Below are positions 1-9,400 of a stretch of 16,847 bases of DNA, one piece after another (positions within the stretch are counted from its first letter, which is position 1; every line of letters begins with the position of its first letter). This stretch comes from Chitinophagaceae bacterium UBA3430 (GTDB lineage Bacteria > Bacteroidota > Bacteroidia > Chitinophagales > Chitinophagaceae). The notes below the pieces were generated by a model. It made no database searches. It saw only the letters and a program-made list of their open reading frames with translations, and was not told where the DNA came from. The position numbers and the translations under genes are program-made. Where the stretch lies: positions 458 through 17,304 of the forward strand of contig DFST01000167.1 of the NCBI GenBank assembly GCA_002378975.1, in the 5' to 3' direction.

Positions 1-2118
1 TTCTGGGAGATGGGTGATACCGGTCCCTGTGGTCCCTGCAGCGAGATCCACGTCGACTGTCGACCGGATGCCGAACGCACGCAAATCCCGGGTCGCGACT
101 TGGTCAATAAAGACCATCCGCAAGTGATCGAGATCTGGAACAACGTATTCATACAGTTCAATCGCAAAAAAGACGGAACCCTGGAACCATTGCCGGCCAC
201 CCACGTGGATACGGGTATGGGCTTGGAGCGATTGGTGCGGGTGTTGCAAGGGAAATCTTCCAACTACGATACTGATATATTCTCCGGCACGATTGATGCG
301 ACGGAAAAAATCACCGGACTTCAATACGACCGCAGCGATACCAAGCAAGCGATTGCCTTTCGGGTGATCGCTGATCACATCCGGGCCATCGGATTTACCA
401 TCGCCGACGGGCAATTGCCCTCGAATACCGGAGCGGGTTATGTGATCCGTCGCATCCTGCGTCGCGCCGTTCGTTATTATTATTCATACTTGAATTATCA
501 TCAACCACTGCTCACGCAATTGATCCCCGTGTTGGCCATGCAGTTTGAGAACGTCTTCCCGGAATTGCAACAGCAAGTAGAATTTGTGAGCAAGGTAATT
601 CGCGAAGAAGAGGAATCTTTCCTGCGTACACTCGAGAAAGGTTTGAAGCGAATGGATGACATCATTGGTCAAGCCAAGGCCGGAAACATTGCCGGAAAAG
701 ATGCATTTGAATTATACGATACGTACGGATTTCCGATCGACCTGACCCGACTCATCGCCCAGGAAAACAAACTGCAGGTCGATGAATCCGGATTTGAGCA
801 GGAGATGAAGCAACAAAAAGATCGCAGCCGTGCCGCCGGCGCCATCGATGCGGAAGATTGGATCGTGCTGAAAGAAGGAAGCAATGCATTTATCGGATAC
901 GATCGATTGGAGTCGGATGCCCGGATCTTGAAATACCGCAAAGTCACCGCCAAAGGGAAGACGGCGTATCAGATCGTATTGGATCAAACGCCTTTTTATG
1001 CCGAGAGTGGTGGACAAGTCGGCGATCGGGGTTGGTTGCAATCCGGAACAGAACGCATCGAGGTGATCGATACCAAGAAAGACAATGACCTGATCATACA
1101 TTTCACGCTGGCCTTGCCGACCGACCCAAGCACCAACGTGCAAGCGATCGTCGATGCTACCCAGCGTCAGCTGACGACGGTGCATCACTCATCTACGCAT
1201 CTATTGCACAGTGCCCTTCGTCAGGTATTGGGTACCCATGTGGCGCAGAAGGGGTCGTTGGTGAATGCCGAGCAATTGCGCTTTGACTTCTCGCATTTTG
1301 CTAAAGTGACTGACGAAGAGATCGAACGCATTGAGCAGATCGTGAATGAAAAGATCCGCGAGAATATTCCGGTCGTGATAAAATCATTGCCCAAAGAAGA
1401 AGCCCTGAAGCTGGGTGCCATGGCGTTGTTTGGAGAAAAGTATGGCGACGTGGTACGCGTGGTGGTCATGGATCCCAACTATTCGGTTGAGTTGTGTGGT
1501 GGTACGCATGTGGGTTTCACCGGCCAATTGGGTTCATTCAAGATCCTATCGGAATCGGCCGTGGCAGCCGGTGTTCGACGGATCGAAGCGGTGAGTGGGG
1601 CAGCTGCTTATGTGTTCATGCAAGAGCAGGCGCAGACTTTGCGTTCGATCAAAGAGACCTTGAAAACACCTGCTCATCCCGTGAAGGCCATCGAGCAATT
1701 GCAGGAAGAGATCGCGCAACTGCGCAAACAAGTGGAAGGGTTTGAGGCGCGACAATTGCAGGGACTGGTGACTGAATTGGAGCGTGTGGCGATCACTGAG
1801 AAAGGACGAAGCTTCATTGGCGCATCTGTTGATGTGTCATCGGCCGATTCATTGAAAAAACTCTGCAACGACCTGCGCACCCGCGGCGAGGATCGGGTGG
1901 TGGTGTTAACGGCGAATATTCAGGGAAAGGCTTCGGTGGCTATTGGGATCAGCGATGCATTCGCAAAATCGAGCGGACTGCAAGCCGGCAAACTGATCAA
2001 GGAGACCGTGGCCCCGTTGATTCAGGGCGGCGGGGGTGGACAGCCAGGACTGGCTACGGCCGGTGGGCAGGATGTATCCAAGCTGCCTCAGGTTATTGAT
2101 GCGATCCGGGCACTCTGA
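1..2118 (+). CDS. alaS: Alanyl-tRNA synthetase (AlaS), 5'-truncated by the window edge
   Basis: Cytoplasmic class II synthetase that charges tRNA-Ala and hydrolyses mischarged Ser/Gly-tRNA-Ala. The reading frame is open from base 1 (FWEMGDTGPCGPCSEIH), so the start lies outside the window; the Met at base 10 is internal. About 706 residues are present. The family is usually about 870-880, so roughly 170 N-terminal residues, including class II motif 1, are missing. Visible in local numbering: the motif 3 region HVDTGMGLER (68-77), the editing/zinc site H396-SST-H400 (HHSSTHLLH), the second zinc/editing signature C499-GGT-H503, a coiled-coil-like stretch (about 560-590) leading into the C-Ala domain, and the glycine-rich segment GGGGGQPGLATAGG near the end. 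All editing residues that can be seen are intact. No hairpin terminator follows, so read-through into the next gene 84 bp downstream is possible. Confidence 0.98.
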   Translation, partial: FWEMGDTGPCGPCSEIHVDCRPDAERTQIPGRDLVNKDHPQVIEIWNNVFIQFNRKKDGTLEPLPATHVDTGMGLERLVRVLQGKSSNYDTDIFSGTIDATEKITGLQYDRSDTKQAIAFRVIADHIRAIGFTIADGQLPSNTGAGYVIRRILRRAVRYYYSYLNYHQPLLTQLIPVLAMQFENVFPELQQQVEFVSKVIREEEESFLRTLEKGLKRMDDIIGQAKAGNIAGKDAFELYDTYGFPIDLTRLIAQENKLQVDESGFEQEMKQQKDRSRAAGAIDAEDWIVLKEGSNAFIGYDRLESDARILKYRKVTAKGKTAYQIVLDQTPFYAESGGQVGDRGWLQSGTERIEVIDTKKDNDLIIHFTLALPTDPSTNVQAIVDATQRQLTTVHHSSTHLLHSALRQVLGTHVAQKGSLVNAEQLRFDFSHFAKVTDEEIERIEQIVNEKIRENIPVVIKSLPKEEALKLGAMALFGEKYGDVVRVVVMDPNYSVELCGGTHVGFTGQLGSFKILSESAVAAGVRRIEAVSGAAAYVFMQEQAQTLRSIKETLKTPAHPVKAIEQLQEEIAQLRKQVEGFEARQLQGLVTELERVAITEKGRSFIGASVDVSSADSLKKLCNDLRTRGEDRVVVLTANIQGKASVAIGISDAFAKSSGLQAGKLIKETVAPLIQGGGGGQPGLATAGGQDVSKLPQVIDAIRAL

Positions 2119-2202
2119 GTCGGTTTCTTTAACAATTTATAGGGCGATGCATGCCTACCTGCATGTTAGTTTCGCTGCATCATTCAACTAAACAATTGCT
2201 TT

Positions 2203-3441
2203 ATGCGTTCAACCTTATTATTATCCGCTGCTGTTTTATTCGGATTGGCGGTGACTGCTCAAAAACCGGTAGAGCAAAAAACCGAGACGCGCGTGATCAT
2301 TCGTGATGGGGCTTTTGGGGGTGAAAAACCGTTGGTGTTGGTGGATGGAAAAGTAGTGGCCGATATGAATTCCATATCGCCTGATCGGATTGCTTCCATT
2401 GACGTATTGAAAGGCGAAAATGCCACCAAATTGTATGGATCAGAGGGTAAAAACGGCGTAATGGTAATAACGACCAAAGGTTCTCTCTTGGACACCCTTC
2501 CTGCCGGTACCCGTAAGATCACGAAAACCGTAACGATAAATACCCTGCGTCAGAGCGACGGATCTAAGGATACGACCATTGTCCGTGCAGATACGATGAC
2601 GGTGAAAGTGGAGGGCGATGATGATCGAATCGTGATCAATGGCATGCCCTTCGAAGAGTTCCGCGATCGAAGTGGTAAGAATATGGAAGTGCGTGTATTT
2701 CGGGCGGGACCCAACGAAGAGCGTCGCGAGATTCGTATCGAAAACGATCGTCGTGCTTTCCTGGGTGTAGCTACGGAGCAATCGGAATCTGGTGCGATCG
2801 TAAAAGAGGTGGTGCCGGGTTCTCCCGCAGAAAAAGCAGGATTGCTGGCAGAAGATCGGATCACCAGCGTAGATGGACAAAAAGTGGATGGTCCTGAATC
2901 GTTGGTCAAGCTCATCGGTGATCGCAAGCCGGGTGATAAAGTGGTTGTGGCATGGATGCGCGGAAAGAAATCGATGAAATCAGAGATCGTGTTGGATAAA
3001 CCACAAGCACCACGAATCGTGGAAGGCTTCAAACTGCCGAACATGCCCGAAGGAGAACTTGGGGAGTTCGAACTTGCAATGCCTCGAGTATTCATGGACG
3101 GTGGGAATGAAAAGAAGATATTCATGTTCAAAGATGATGGGACGTCTCCCTTCGAAAAATCGGCGCCCAAGATCGGTCTCTCCGTACAAGATTCGGAAGA
3201 TGGAAAAGGCGTACAGGTATTGGGTGTTTCCGCTGATGGCGCTGCAGCCAAAGCCGGTATTCAACTGAGCGATCGAGTGTTGCGTTTTGACGATGTCGCT
3301 ACTTCGGATGTCGATGCGTTGCGGATGGCCATTGAAAAAAGTAGAGGTAAGCGTTCTGCGATGGTGCATATACAACGCGGTGGAAAAGACTTGCATGTGG
3401 AGTTGATCCTGCCTCGCATTTTAAAGAAGGCAGATCTTTAA
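2203..3441 (+). CDS. Secreted protein: TonB-plug-like segment fused to two PDZ domains
   Basis: A 412-residue exported protein of unknown function. Residues 1-20 form a signal peptide (MRSTLLLSAAVLFGLAVTAQ), so a periplasmic location is likely. Residues about 41-93 resemble the end of a TonB-receptor plug: LVLVDGKVV, then IASIDVLKGENATKLYGS, then GVMVITTKG. The SusC protein in this window has the matching IESIEVLKDGSATAIFGS and GVVMITTKKG. Similar plug-like segments occur, from memory, at the C-terminal ends of Bacteroidota BlaR1/M56 proteins. A first PDZ domain spans about 184-265 (FLGVATEQ, then VVPGSPAEKAGLLAEDRI) and a second about 322-405 (IGLSVQDSEDG, then ADGAAAKAGIQLSDRVL). No HtrA-type catalytic triad, tail-protease domain or membrane segment is visible, so it is probably a binding or scaffold protein. 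The start is fixed by the signal peptide. No Shine-Dalgarno site is present. It ends just before a strong bidirectional terminator. Confidence 0.9.
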   Translation: MRSTLLLSAAVLFGLAVTAQKPVEQKTETRVIIRDGAFGGEKPLVLVDGKVVADMNSISPDRIASIDVLKGENATKLYGSEGKNGVMVITTKGSLLDTLPAGTRKITKTVTINTLRQSDGSKDTTIVRADTMTVKVEGDDDRIVINGMPFEEFRDRSGKNMEVRVFRAGPNEERREIRIENDRRAFLGVATEQSESGAIVKEVVPGSPAEKAGLLAEDRITSVDGQKVDGPESLVKLIGDRKPGDKVVVAWMRGKKSMKSEIVLDKPQAPRIVEGFKLPNMPEGELGEFELAMPRVFMDGGNEKKIFMFKDDGTSPFEKSAPKIGLSVQDSEDGKGVQVLGVSADGAAAKAGIQLSDRVLRFDDVATSDVDALRMAIEKSRGKRSAMVHIQRGGKDLHVELILPRILKKADL

Positions 3442-3456
3442 TCAAAAGGTTTCCAT

Positions 3457-3490
3457 AAAAAAACCCGACACATTTGTGCCGGGTTTTTTT
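3457..3490. terminator. Symmetric bidirectional intrinsic terminator
   Basis: Seven A (3457-3463), an 8-bp stem CCCGACAC (3464-3471) with one A/C mismatch, loop ATTT (3472-3475), the opposite arm GTGCCGGG (3476-3483), then seven T (3484-3490). Read on either strand it is a GC stem followed by a U-run. It sits 15 bp past the stop of the plug/PDZ gene and 14 bp past the stop of the convergent TlpA-like gene, so it most likely ends both transcripts. Confidence 0.93.
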
Positions 3491-3504
3491 GTATTCGGTT
3501 GGGT

Positions 3505-4686
3505 TTACTTGATCAGCTCATTGAGTTTTTTGGACAATTCCGGTCCACGCAAATTCTCGGCCACTACTTTTCCTTGCGGATCGAGGAGTACGTTGTAGGG
3601 GATGCCCTGAATATTATACATGGATACAACGGCGCTTTCCCAGAATTTCAGATCACTGACATGTGTCCATTCCAATTTGTCTTGCTGAATCGCTTTCATC
3701 CAATCTTCGCGTCCATCGGGTCGATCGAGTGAAACACCCAATACAGTGAAGTTCTTATCCTTGAACTGACGATAGGCGGCCACTACGTTGGGATTTTCCA
3801 TGCGGCAGGGTTTGCACCAGCTGGCCCAGAAATCGACCAATACCCATTTACCCCGGAAGGAGTTCAAGGGAATGGGTTTTCCGTTTACATCCGGCAGGGT
3901 GAATTCGGGGGCAGCAAAACCGACCAAGCCCTTGCTTTTTTGGATCTCCTGATCCAGTTGTTTGCGGAAGGCGGCTAAACCGGCGTGCTTGGGGAATTGG
4001 CTACCAAGCTTCTCCAATTTTTTACCGATCTCTTCCAAGGTAAATCCTTGTAATCCAAAGCCGGGATTGGAGGCGGCACTTTGATAGAAGCCGAGTATGA
4101 GCACGTAGGTGCTCGGCGTGATCTCTTTGGCATTCAAGAGAGAATCGGTCATTGTGTAAAGCGACTTGGCTTGTGTCAGGATACCTTCCTGATAGGAGCG
4201 GAGCAAGCTGTCGGATGCGCCTTTTTTCATGTTCGTATCTAATCCTACACGTTGGTTGATGATGTTGCGCATTCCATCGTTGAGACGGAAAGAGAAATCG
4301 CGAAGTTGTTGAGAGGCGGTGGATCCTTTGACGGTGTAAACGGGACTGAGTTGTCCGTCTAGGCGTTCAAACTTGAATTCCACATCGATCGATTTGCTGT
4401 CATTCACCACGGCGAACAGGGGATAGGTTTGCTGAGCTGCTCGTACATAATAGATACGATCTTCTGCCGCAGGTGCTTTGAGGGTAAAGTTTCCGTTTTT
4501 ATCGGGGCGGGTTGAATCGACGATGGCGGGGCGATTGGTTTCCAGGGGCACTTCTTCCAAATAGAGTAATTCGAAGGTGGTGTCCTTCAATTTACCTTCT
4601 ACGCGGAAGGCTTGATTGCCGGATTTGTCGGACTGACAAGCCTGAAACAGAATGGCCGCCAGGGCCACCAGCATGATCTTTTTCAT
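3505..4686 (-). CDS. TlpA/ResA-like thiol-disulfide lipoprotein with N-terminal DUF4369-like domain
   Basis: A 393-residue periplasmic thioredoxin-fold oxidoreductase, probably membrane-anchored. The N-terminus MKKIMLVALAAILFQAC is a lipoprotein signal with acylated Cys17. Residues about 27-120 (FRVEGKLKDTTFELLYLEE) look like the DUF4369 domain common in Bacteroidota thioredoxin lipoproteins. A helical linker follows (about 120-250), then an AhpC-TSA/Redoxin-type thioredoxin domain (about 256-393) with active site W290-C291-K-P-C294 and the cis-proline loop GIP (361-363). Both catalytic cysteines are present. The physiological substrate cannot be read from sequence; relatives reduce or shuffle disulfides in cytochrome c maturation or other periplasmic proteins. 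It lies 114 bp downstream of the SusD gene on the same strand, but a hairpin terminator intervenes, so it probably has its own promoter. A near match to the -7 element (TACCTTTA, minus strand, 4713-4706) lies 20 bp before the start. Confidence 0.93.
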   Translation of the reverse strand: MKKIMLVALAAILFQACQSDKSGNQAFRVEGKLKDTTFELLYLEEVPLETNRPAIVDSTRPDKNGNFTLKAPAAEDRIYYVRAAQQTYPLFAVVNDSKSIDVEFKFERLDGQLSPVYTVKGSTASQQLRDFSFRLNDGMRNIINQRVGLDTNMKKGASDSLLRSYQEGILTQAKSLYTMTDSLLNAKEITPSTYVLILGFYQSAASNPGFGLQGFTLEEIGKKLEKLGSQFPKHAGLAAFRKQLDQEIQKSKGLVGFAAPEFTLPDVNGKPIPLNSFRGKWVLVDFWASWCKPCRMENPNVVAAYRQFKDKNFTVLGVSLDRPDGREDWMKAIQQDKLEWTHVSDLKFWESAVVSMYNIQGIPYNVLLDPQGKVVAENLRGPELSKKLNELIK

Positions 4687-4705
4687 GAGGTTTATTTGAG
4701 TCGGC

Positions 4706-4713
4706 TAAAGGTA
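4706..4713 (-). promoter_or_regulatory. Weak candidate -7 element for the TlpA-like gene
   Basis: On the minus strand this reads TACCTTTA, one base off the Bacteroidota consensus TAnnTTTG, and would give a leader of about 10-15 nt. No TTG -33 element is seen at the expected distance, because that position falls in the terminator hairpin of the upstream unit. It is supported by the terminator upstream, which implies that the gene needs its own promoter. Confidence 0.3.
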
Positions 4714-4719
4714 GTAAAG

Positions 4720-4746
4720 AAAAACCCCGGCGGTTGCCGGGGTTTT
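4720..4746 (-). terminator. Rho-independent terminator of the SusC-SusD unit
   Basis: A perfect 7-bp GC stem, CCCCGGC (4725-4731) and GCCGGGG (4736-4742), with loop GGTT, flanked by A5 (4720-4724) and T4 (4743-4746). On the minus strand the stem is followed by TTTTTCTTT, a good U-run. It lies about 55 bp past the SusD stop. The + strand also has T4, but no + strand gene ends nearby. Confidence 0.88.
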
Positions 4747-4747
4747 A

Positions 4748-4789
4748 GTTCAGAGTTCAGTGTTCAGTGTTCAAAGTTCAGCGTTTACT
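4748..4789. repeat. Degenerate 7-bp tandem repeat (GTTCAGN), about 5-6 units
   Basis: Units on the + strand: gttcaga, gttcagt, gttcagt, gttcaaa, gttcagc and a decayed gtttact. Each is exactly 7 bp with a constant GTTCA core in the first five. The array sits between the SusD stop (4801) and the terminator stem, inside the 3' untranslated region of the SusCD message. It cannot be coding for the neighbouring genes. Short repeats built on this core occur, from memory, between genes in other Bacteroidota genomes; their role is unknown to me. Confidence 0.8.
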
Positions 4790-4800
4790 GAACGACTGAT

Positions 4801-6408
4801 TTAGTAAAGGGGGTTTTGAGTAATGATCGGGTTCTGGATGATCTCGTTTGCGGGGATCGGCCAGATGAAACGATAATCTCCGTAACCAATACCGGCTTGT
4901 CCGGCTGTGTAGGGAGTTCCGCAGCCATACATTGCCAGTCCTTGAGCGCCGTTCACCGCTTTGGCGGGAATACCGCCGGTGGTGTAGTCAGCTTCTTGGG
5001 ACAGACGAGAGATATCAGCCCAACGTTTTCCTTCCAAGAGGAACTCGATGCGACGCTCCAGCAAAATTGCTTTAACCAGATCAACCGGTGTGGCAAAGTT
5101 GGCAGCTACATATTGGTTGGTCGCAGGCGTGGGGATCGAACGGTTGCGGACGGTGTTCAGCAGGTCGATGGCGCGCAGAGAAACGGTGCCAGCAACACGA
5201 GCCTCGCATTCCGCTTGCATCAGGAGTACTTCAGCGTAACGGATCTGGGGAGCGAAATCCGAACGGCCCACATAATCGCGGTACTTGTTCGTGAAAATGC
5301 TCTGTCCACCGTTTGCGTTGGTTCCGCTCACATACAGGAGGGTACGACGAACATCGTCACAACGCCAGCCGGCATTATTCCAAATGATCGGAGAGACCGC
5401 CAGCAATCCACGACCACCGAGGTTGGCGGCACCCAACATGGCGGGCAAGGCACCGTTTACACCCGTGTTATCCAACGCATCGTTCCGTACGGAGAAGATG
5501 CTTTCGGTAGAAGAGTTGTTGGTGAACGGACCGTCCGGAGATGCAGTCAGCGCCCAAGAACCGATCGGAGAAACTACGCTGGTCGGAGTCAGCGGAGTCA
5601 GAACAGCGGGGATCAATTTATTGCCTTCAACGATGGCACCGGCGAAATCGCCCATGTGCATCTTCACGCGCATTTTCAGCGCGATGGCAGCGGCCTTCGT
5701 GGCGCGAACCGTACGAGCTGTACCGGTTGTAGTAGCAGCCATGTTGGTTTCGGCAAAATCCAGATCACGGAGGACGCGACGATAAACCGAGTCACCAACT
5801 GCACGAGGCAGATTGCGCACCAGATCTACCGTAGCCGGAACGTTCACGGCGAAATCGCGATACGGAACACCTACTTGCGTTCCATTTCCGTCACGATAAG
5901 GACGAGCCCAATGTACCATCAACTCGTGATGGGCCATGGCACGGAGGAAGCGGCACTCAGCCTCGAATTGCAGGGCGGTGGCGGCGGGAACAGCTCCCCG
6001 AGAGCCGGCACCCCGGAAACCATCGATGCATACGTTGGCCTTGTTGATCAATGAGTACAACGAGTTCCAATGTCCTTCGCAGTTGGCTGCGGTGGCGTTA
6101 TAAGTGGCCTGGTAGGTAATTTGGTAGAAGGCGGCGATGTTGATCACGTCTTCGCCGCGTGCATCACCTTGTTCGATGTTGGCCGCTCCGAAAGGATAAC
6201 CACGACCGGCACCACCCAAATAATCACCGCTCTGTGCGGCATCGTACACACCATACAGCGAGGTAAGGCATTTGTCAGCATTGCTGAAAGCTACATCTAC
6301 TGCCACCGAGGTATAGGGCTGCAGGTCGAGGGCCTTCTTACAACCGGTCAGGAGCACGAGGGCCAAAACCGGAATCGCGAGGAGGTTTAATTTATTTTTC
6401 ATGTTCAT
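4801..6408 (-). CDS. SusD/RagB-family outer-membrane nutrient-binding lipoprotein
   Basis: A surface lipoprotein that forms the lid of the SusC channel and binds the ligand. I start it at base 6408 (MNMKNKLNLLAIPVLALVLL), which puts a lipobox LTGC with Cys23 right after the hydrophobic stretch, 19 bp past the SusC stop. The frame stays open to an ATG at 6438, but that start overlaps SusC and adds a polar MASNSPSTKR ahead of the signal peptide. ATG 6402 is equally possible. The product is about 535 residues, normal for the family. Family signatures seen: an N-terminal helical TPR-like region with FEAECRFLRAMAHHELMVHW, the C-terminal LLMQAECEARV, then LLERRIEFLLEGKRWADISR, and the typical ending WPIPANEI, NPIITQNPLY. 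The ligand is unknown. It is co-transcribed with the SusC gene and closed by the terminator at 4720-4746. Confidence 0.95.
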   Translation of the reverse strand: MNMKNKLNLLAIPVLALVLLTGCKKALDLQPYTSVAVDVAFSNADKCLTSLYGVYDAAQSGDYLGGAGRGYPFGAANIEQGDARGEDVINIAAFYQITYQATYNATAANCEGHWNSLYSLINKANVCIDGFRGAGSRGAVPAATALQFEAECRFLRAMAHHELMVHWARPYRDGNGTQVGVPYRDFAVNVPATVDLVRNLPRAVGDSVYRRVLRDLDFAETNMAATTTGTARTVRATKAAAIALKMRVKMHMGDFAGAIVEGNKLIPAVLTPLTPTSVVSPIGSWALTASPDGPFTNNSSTESIFSVRNDALDNTGVNGALPAMLGAANLGGRGLLAVSPIIWNNAGWRCDDVRRTLLYVSGTNANGGQSIFTNKYRDYVGRSDFAPQIRYAEVLLMQAECEARVAGTVSLRAIDLLNTVRNRSIPTPATNQYVAANFATPVDLVKAILLERRIEFLLEGKRWADISRLSQEADYTTGGIPAKAVNGAQGLAMYGCGTPYTAGQAGIGYGDYRFIWPIPANEIIQNPIITQNPLY

Positions 6409-6427
6409 TCGTTTTGTAGATGGTGAA

Positions 6428-9400
6428 TTAGAAGCCAACGTTCATACCGAAGGAGATCGTGCGGATCTGGGGAGATACGCTTTGATCGATACCACCGGCT
6501 GTTACGTTATCCGGATCTGCTCCGCTGTATTTGGACCATACGAAGAGGTTCTGTCCTTGAACGAAGAACTTCACACTCTCCACATACCCTTTTCCAACGC
6601 GGCTGATCAGATCACGATCCATCGTGTAGCTGATCACCAGATTCTGCAGACGAACATAGTCGCCACTTTCTATGAAGCGAGAGTTGGCAATGCTGTTCTG
6701 ATTCACGTTGTTGCTAAGACCCCAGAAGAGACGAGGTACATCGGTCACGTCACCGGGCTTGGTCCAACGACGCAAGATGGCCTTTCCATTGTTGTGGATA
6801 CTCTGACTGAACAGGGCTTCCTGGGCGGTGGTGTTCATGATCTTGTTTCCACCGGAGTAGCGCAACATCACTTCCATGTCAAATTGCTTGTAACGGAAGT
6901 TGTTGGTCCAGGCACCGAAATAAGTCGGGATACCTTGTCCGAGTTTCTTGCGATCGGCGAATCCCATGGATGTGGCATTGGTCGACAGTAGGTTTCCGTC
7001 ATTGCCGTTGTTTACGAAGTAGTACAAACCATTCACCACGTTGTGGGTAACCAAACGTCCATCGGCTTTGTAGTACATGGGGTAACCGTTGGCGGTATTC
7101 ACACCAGCGTACTCATAACCATGAATGATGTTGATCGGATCACCTACGCGGATCAAGTTGTACGCACCGTTCTGGATGTAAGGAACCGGTGTGCCGTTGA
7201 CTGAAAAGAGTTTGGTGATCTTATTCTTGATGTTGGAGTAGTTGAAGTTCATGTCCCAACCCCAATCTTTCTGACGAACGAGCGACAGATCGATGGAGAA
7301 CTCAGTTCCCTTATTTTGAAGGGTACCGATATTCTGGGAGATGGAGTTACCTGGGATACCGGCACTGGGCGGAGTCGGTACGGCCAACACGAGGTTGTCG
7401 ACGTCGTTCAAGAACCAGTCAAAGCTCAGGTTTACACGGCCTTTGAACATGCCGACCTCCATGCCGAAATCATATTTGGAACTGGTCTCCCATTGCAAAG
7501 CAGGGTTTCCAATGAAGTTCAGGGCGATACCGTTGATGTTTCCGTAAGGAGCCGGACCGAACGTAGCCGACAAGAACGGGAAGCCACCGAGGGTGTTACC
7601 CACTTTGGCGTAGGAGTATTTAAATTTCACATCGGTGAACGTCTTGGTCAGGAAGGCGCTGTTCTTCCAGATGGCTTCCTCCGATGGGCGCCATCCCACG
7701 GATATGCCGGGGAAGCTACCGTAACGTTTGTCTTTGGCCAGTGAGCTTTGTCCGTCACGACGAACCGATGCTTGCAAGAAGTAGCGGTTTTTGTAGTCGT
7801 AGTTCAGACGGCCGAACAGCGACTCAAATCCGGAGCGGGATAAACTACCACCCACTTGCTGCGTGGAGGCGGTACCGGAGATCAGGTTCTCTTTCAGGAA
7901 GAACAGATCGATCACGGTGGATCCGGTTACGGAAATGAATTTGCTGGTCTGCTTTTGTACCTCATGACCGGCGGTCAGGTAGAAGGTGTGACCTTTCGTC
8001 TTGAAGTTGTAATTCACATAGTTCTGCCAAACGGTACGTAGGATGTTCTGATTGGCATTGTAGGCAATACCACCGGAACTATATCCGTCGCCATGGCGAG
8101 GATCTAGACTCTGGAAGCTGTAGTCGTTGAACCAGTCTGCCGACATCACCGAGCGGAATTTAAAACGCTTGGTGAAGGAGAGTTCCGCGAACGCATTGTT
8201 GATGATGCGGATCTTGTCGGATGTGTATTTATTCTGAGAAAGCGTAAAGGCTACGTTGGTGAAGTTATCGTCCACACCCTGTGTGTTGGGTCCAACCGGA
8301 ATGGCGTTGGCGGCCGGGAAGCTGACGTTGAATCCGCTGGGGCCGTTGATGTTGTAAGGATTCACGTTCGGCAACAGACGCAAGGCAGAGGCAATGGATC
8401 CGCTCAATGAGTTGGAACCGTTGTTCTGGTCTCCATCGTCCTGACGACTAACCGACAAATTGTTTCCCACTTTCAGGAAGCTATTCACTTCGTGCTCCAG
8501 GTTGGTGCGCACGCGGAATGTTTTGTTGTAGTTGCTGATCACGACCCCTTGTTGCTTGGAGTAGTTGGCTGAGAAGAAGAAGCTCGTCTTCGCCGTTCCA
8601 CCCTGATAGCTTAGGTTATGTGTTTGAACCAATGCATTGTTGATCAAGGCTACTGACTGCCAGTCGGTATTTACTCCACCGGGATTGACACCGGCACGAG
8701 GGGCTTGTCCGCGATTCGCCAATTTTTCATTGGTGATGGTTACGAACTCATCGGCATTGAGCAGGTCGAAACGCTTCAGGGTATTGCTGAATCCCATCGA
8801 CATGTCGTAGGATACTTTGGCTTTGCCCTTAGAGCCTTTCTTCGTGGTGATCATCACCACACCGGCAGCCGCACGCGAACCGAAGATCGCGGTGGCCGAA
8901 CCATCCTTGAGCACCTCGATGCTCTCGATGTCGGCGGGGTTGATGTCTCCCAGTGCGTTGGAGTTGGTGGCAGCGGCGAGGTTACCCGTGATGATGGGTA
9001 CTCCGTCGACTACGAACAGCGGACCGGTAGATTGGTTGATGGAGTTTACACCGCGGATGAAGATCCGGGCGGGTTGGTTCACCAGACCACTGGAGTTGGT
9101 GACCTGCACACCGGTCGCACGACCGGCCAGTTGCTTGTCTACCGAAGGCGTGATCAAATTCGCGAATTCCTTCGCGTCGATCTTAGATGCAGAACCGGTA
9201 AACGCTTTTTTCTGCTGAGTACCGTATCCCACCACTACGACTTCCTCCATGACCTTGTCCTCACTCATCAATGTGGCATTGATCGCGGAAAGATTTCCGA
9301 TGTTGAATTCCTGGGCGATCATATCGACCGAGGAGATTACTAGGACCTGTGCATTCGCGGGCAGTGACAGGCTGTACGTTCCATCGGCTTTGGTCGTGGT

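Noticed and set aside
2146..2181. Inverted repeats GATGCA/TGCATC and CATGC/GCATG between alaS and the plug/PDZ gene, which could form alternative hairpins.
   Set aside because: The stems are 5-6 bp with only moderate GC, there is no U-run, and the loops are long. This could easily be chance, so it is not called as a terminator or riboswitch.
2550..3251. A 233-codon minus-strand open frame opposite the plug/PDZ gene.
   Set aside because: The product is Ser/Thr/Pro/Arg-rich with no domain. The + strand frame carries a signal peptide and two PDZ domains.
4816..6054. A 412-codon open frame on the + strand antisense to the SusD gene, with further open frames at 5285-5785 and 6070-6390.
   Set aside because: The minus-strand SusD product has a lipobox, family motifs and the correct ending. 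The + frame has no recognisable domain or signal and follows the complement of SusD codon usage, so it is a shadow.
8705..9343. A 212-codon + strand open frame antisense to the SusC plug region.
   Set aside because: The SusC frame is strongly family-like here. The antisense product is low-complexity and Gly/Arg/Asp-rich with no recognisable features.
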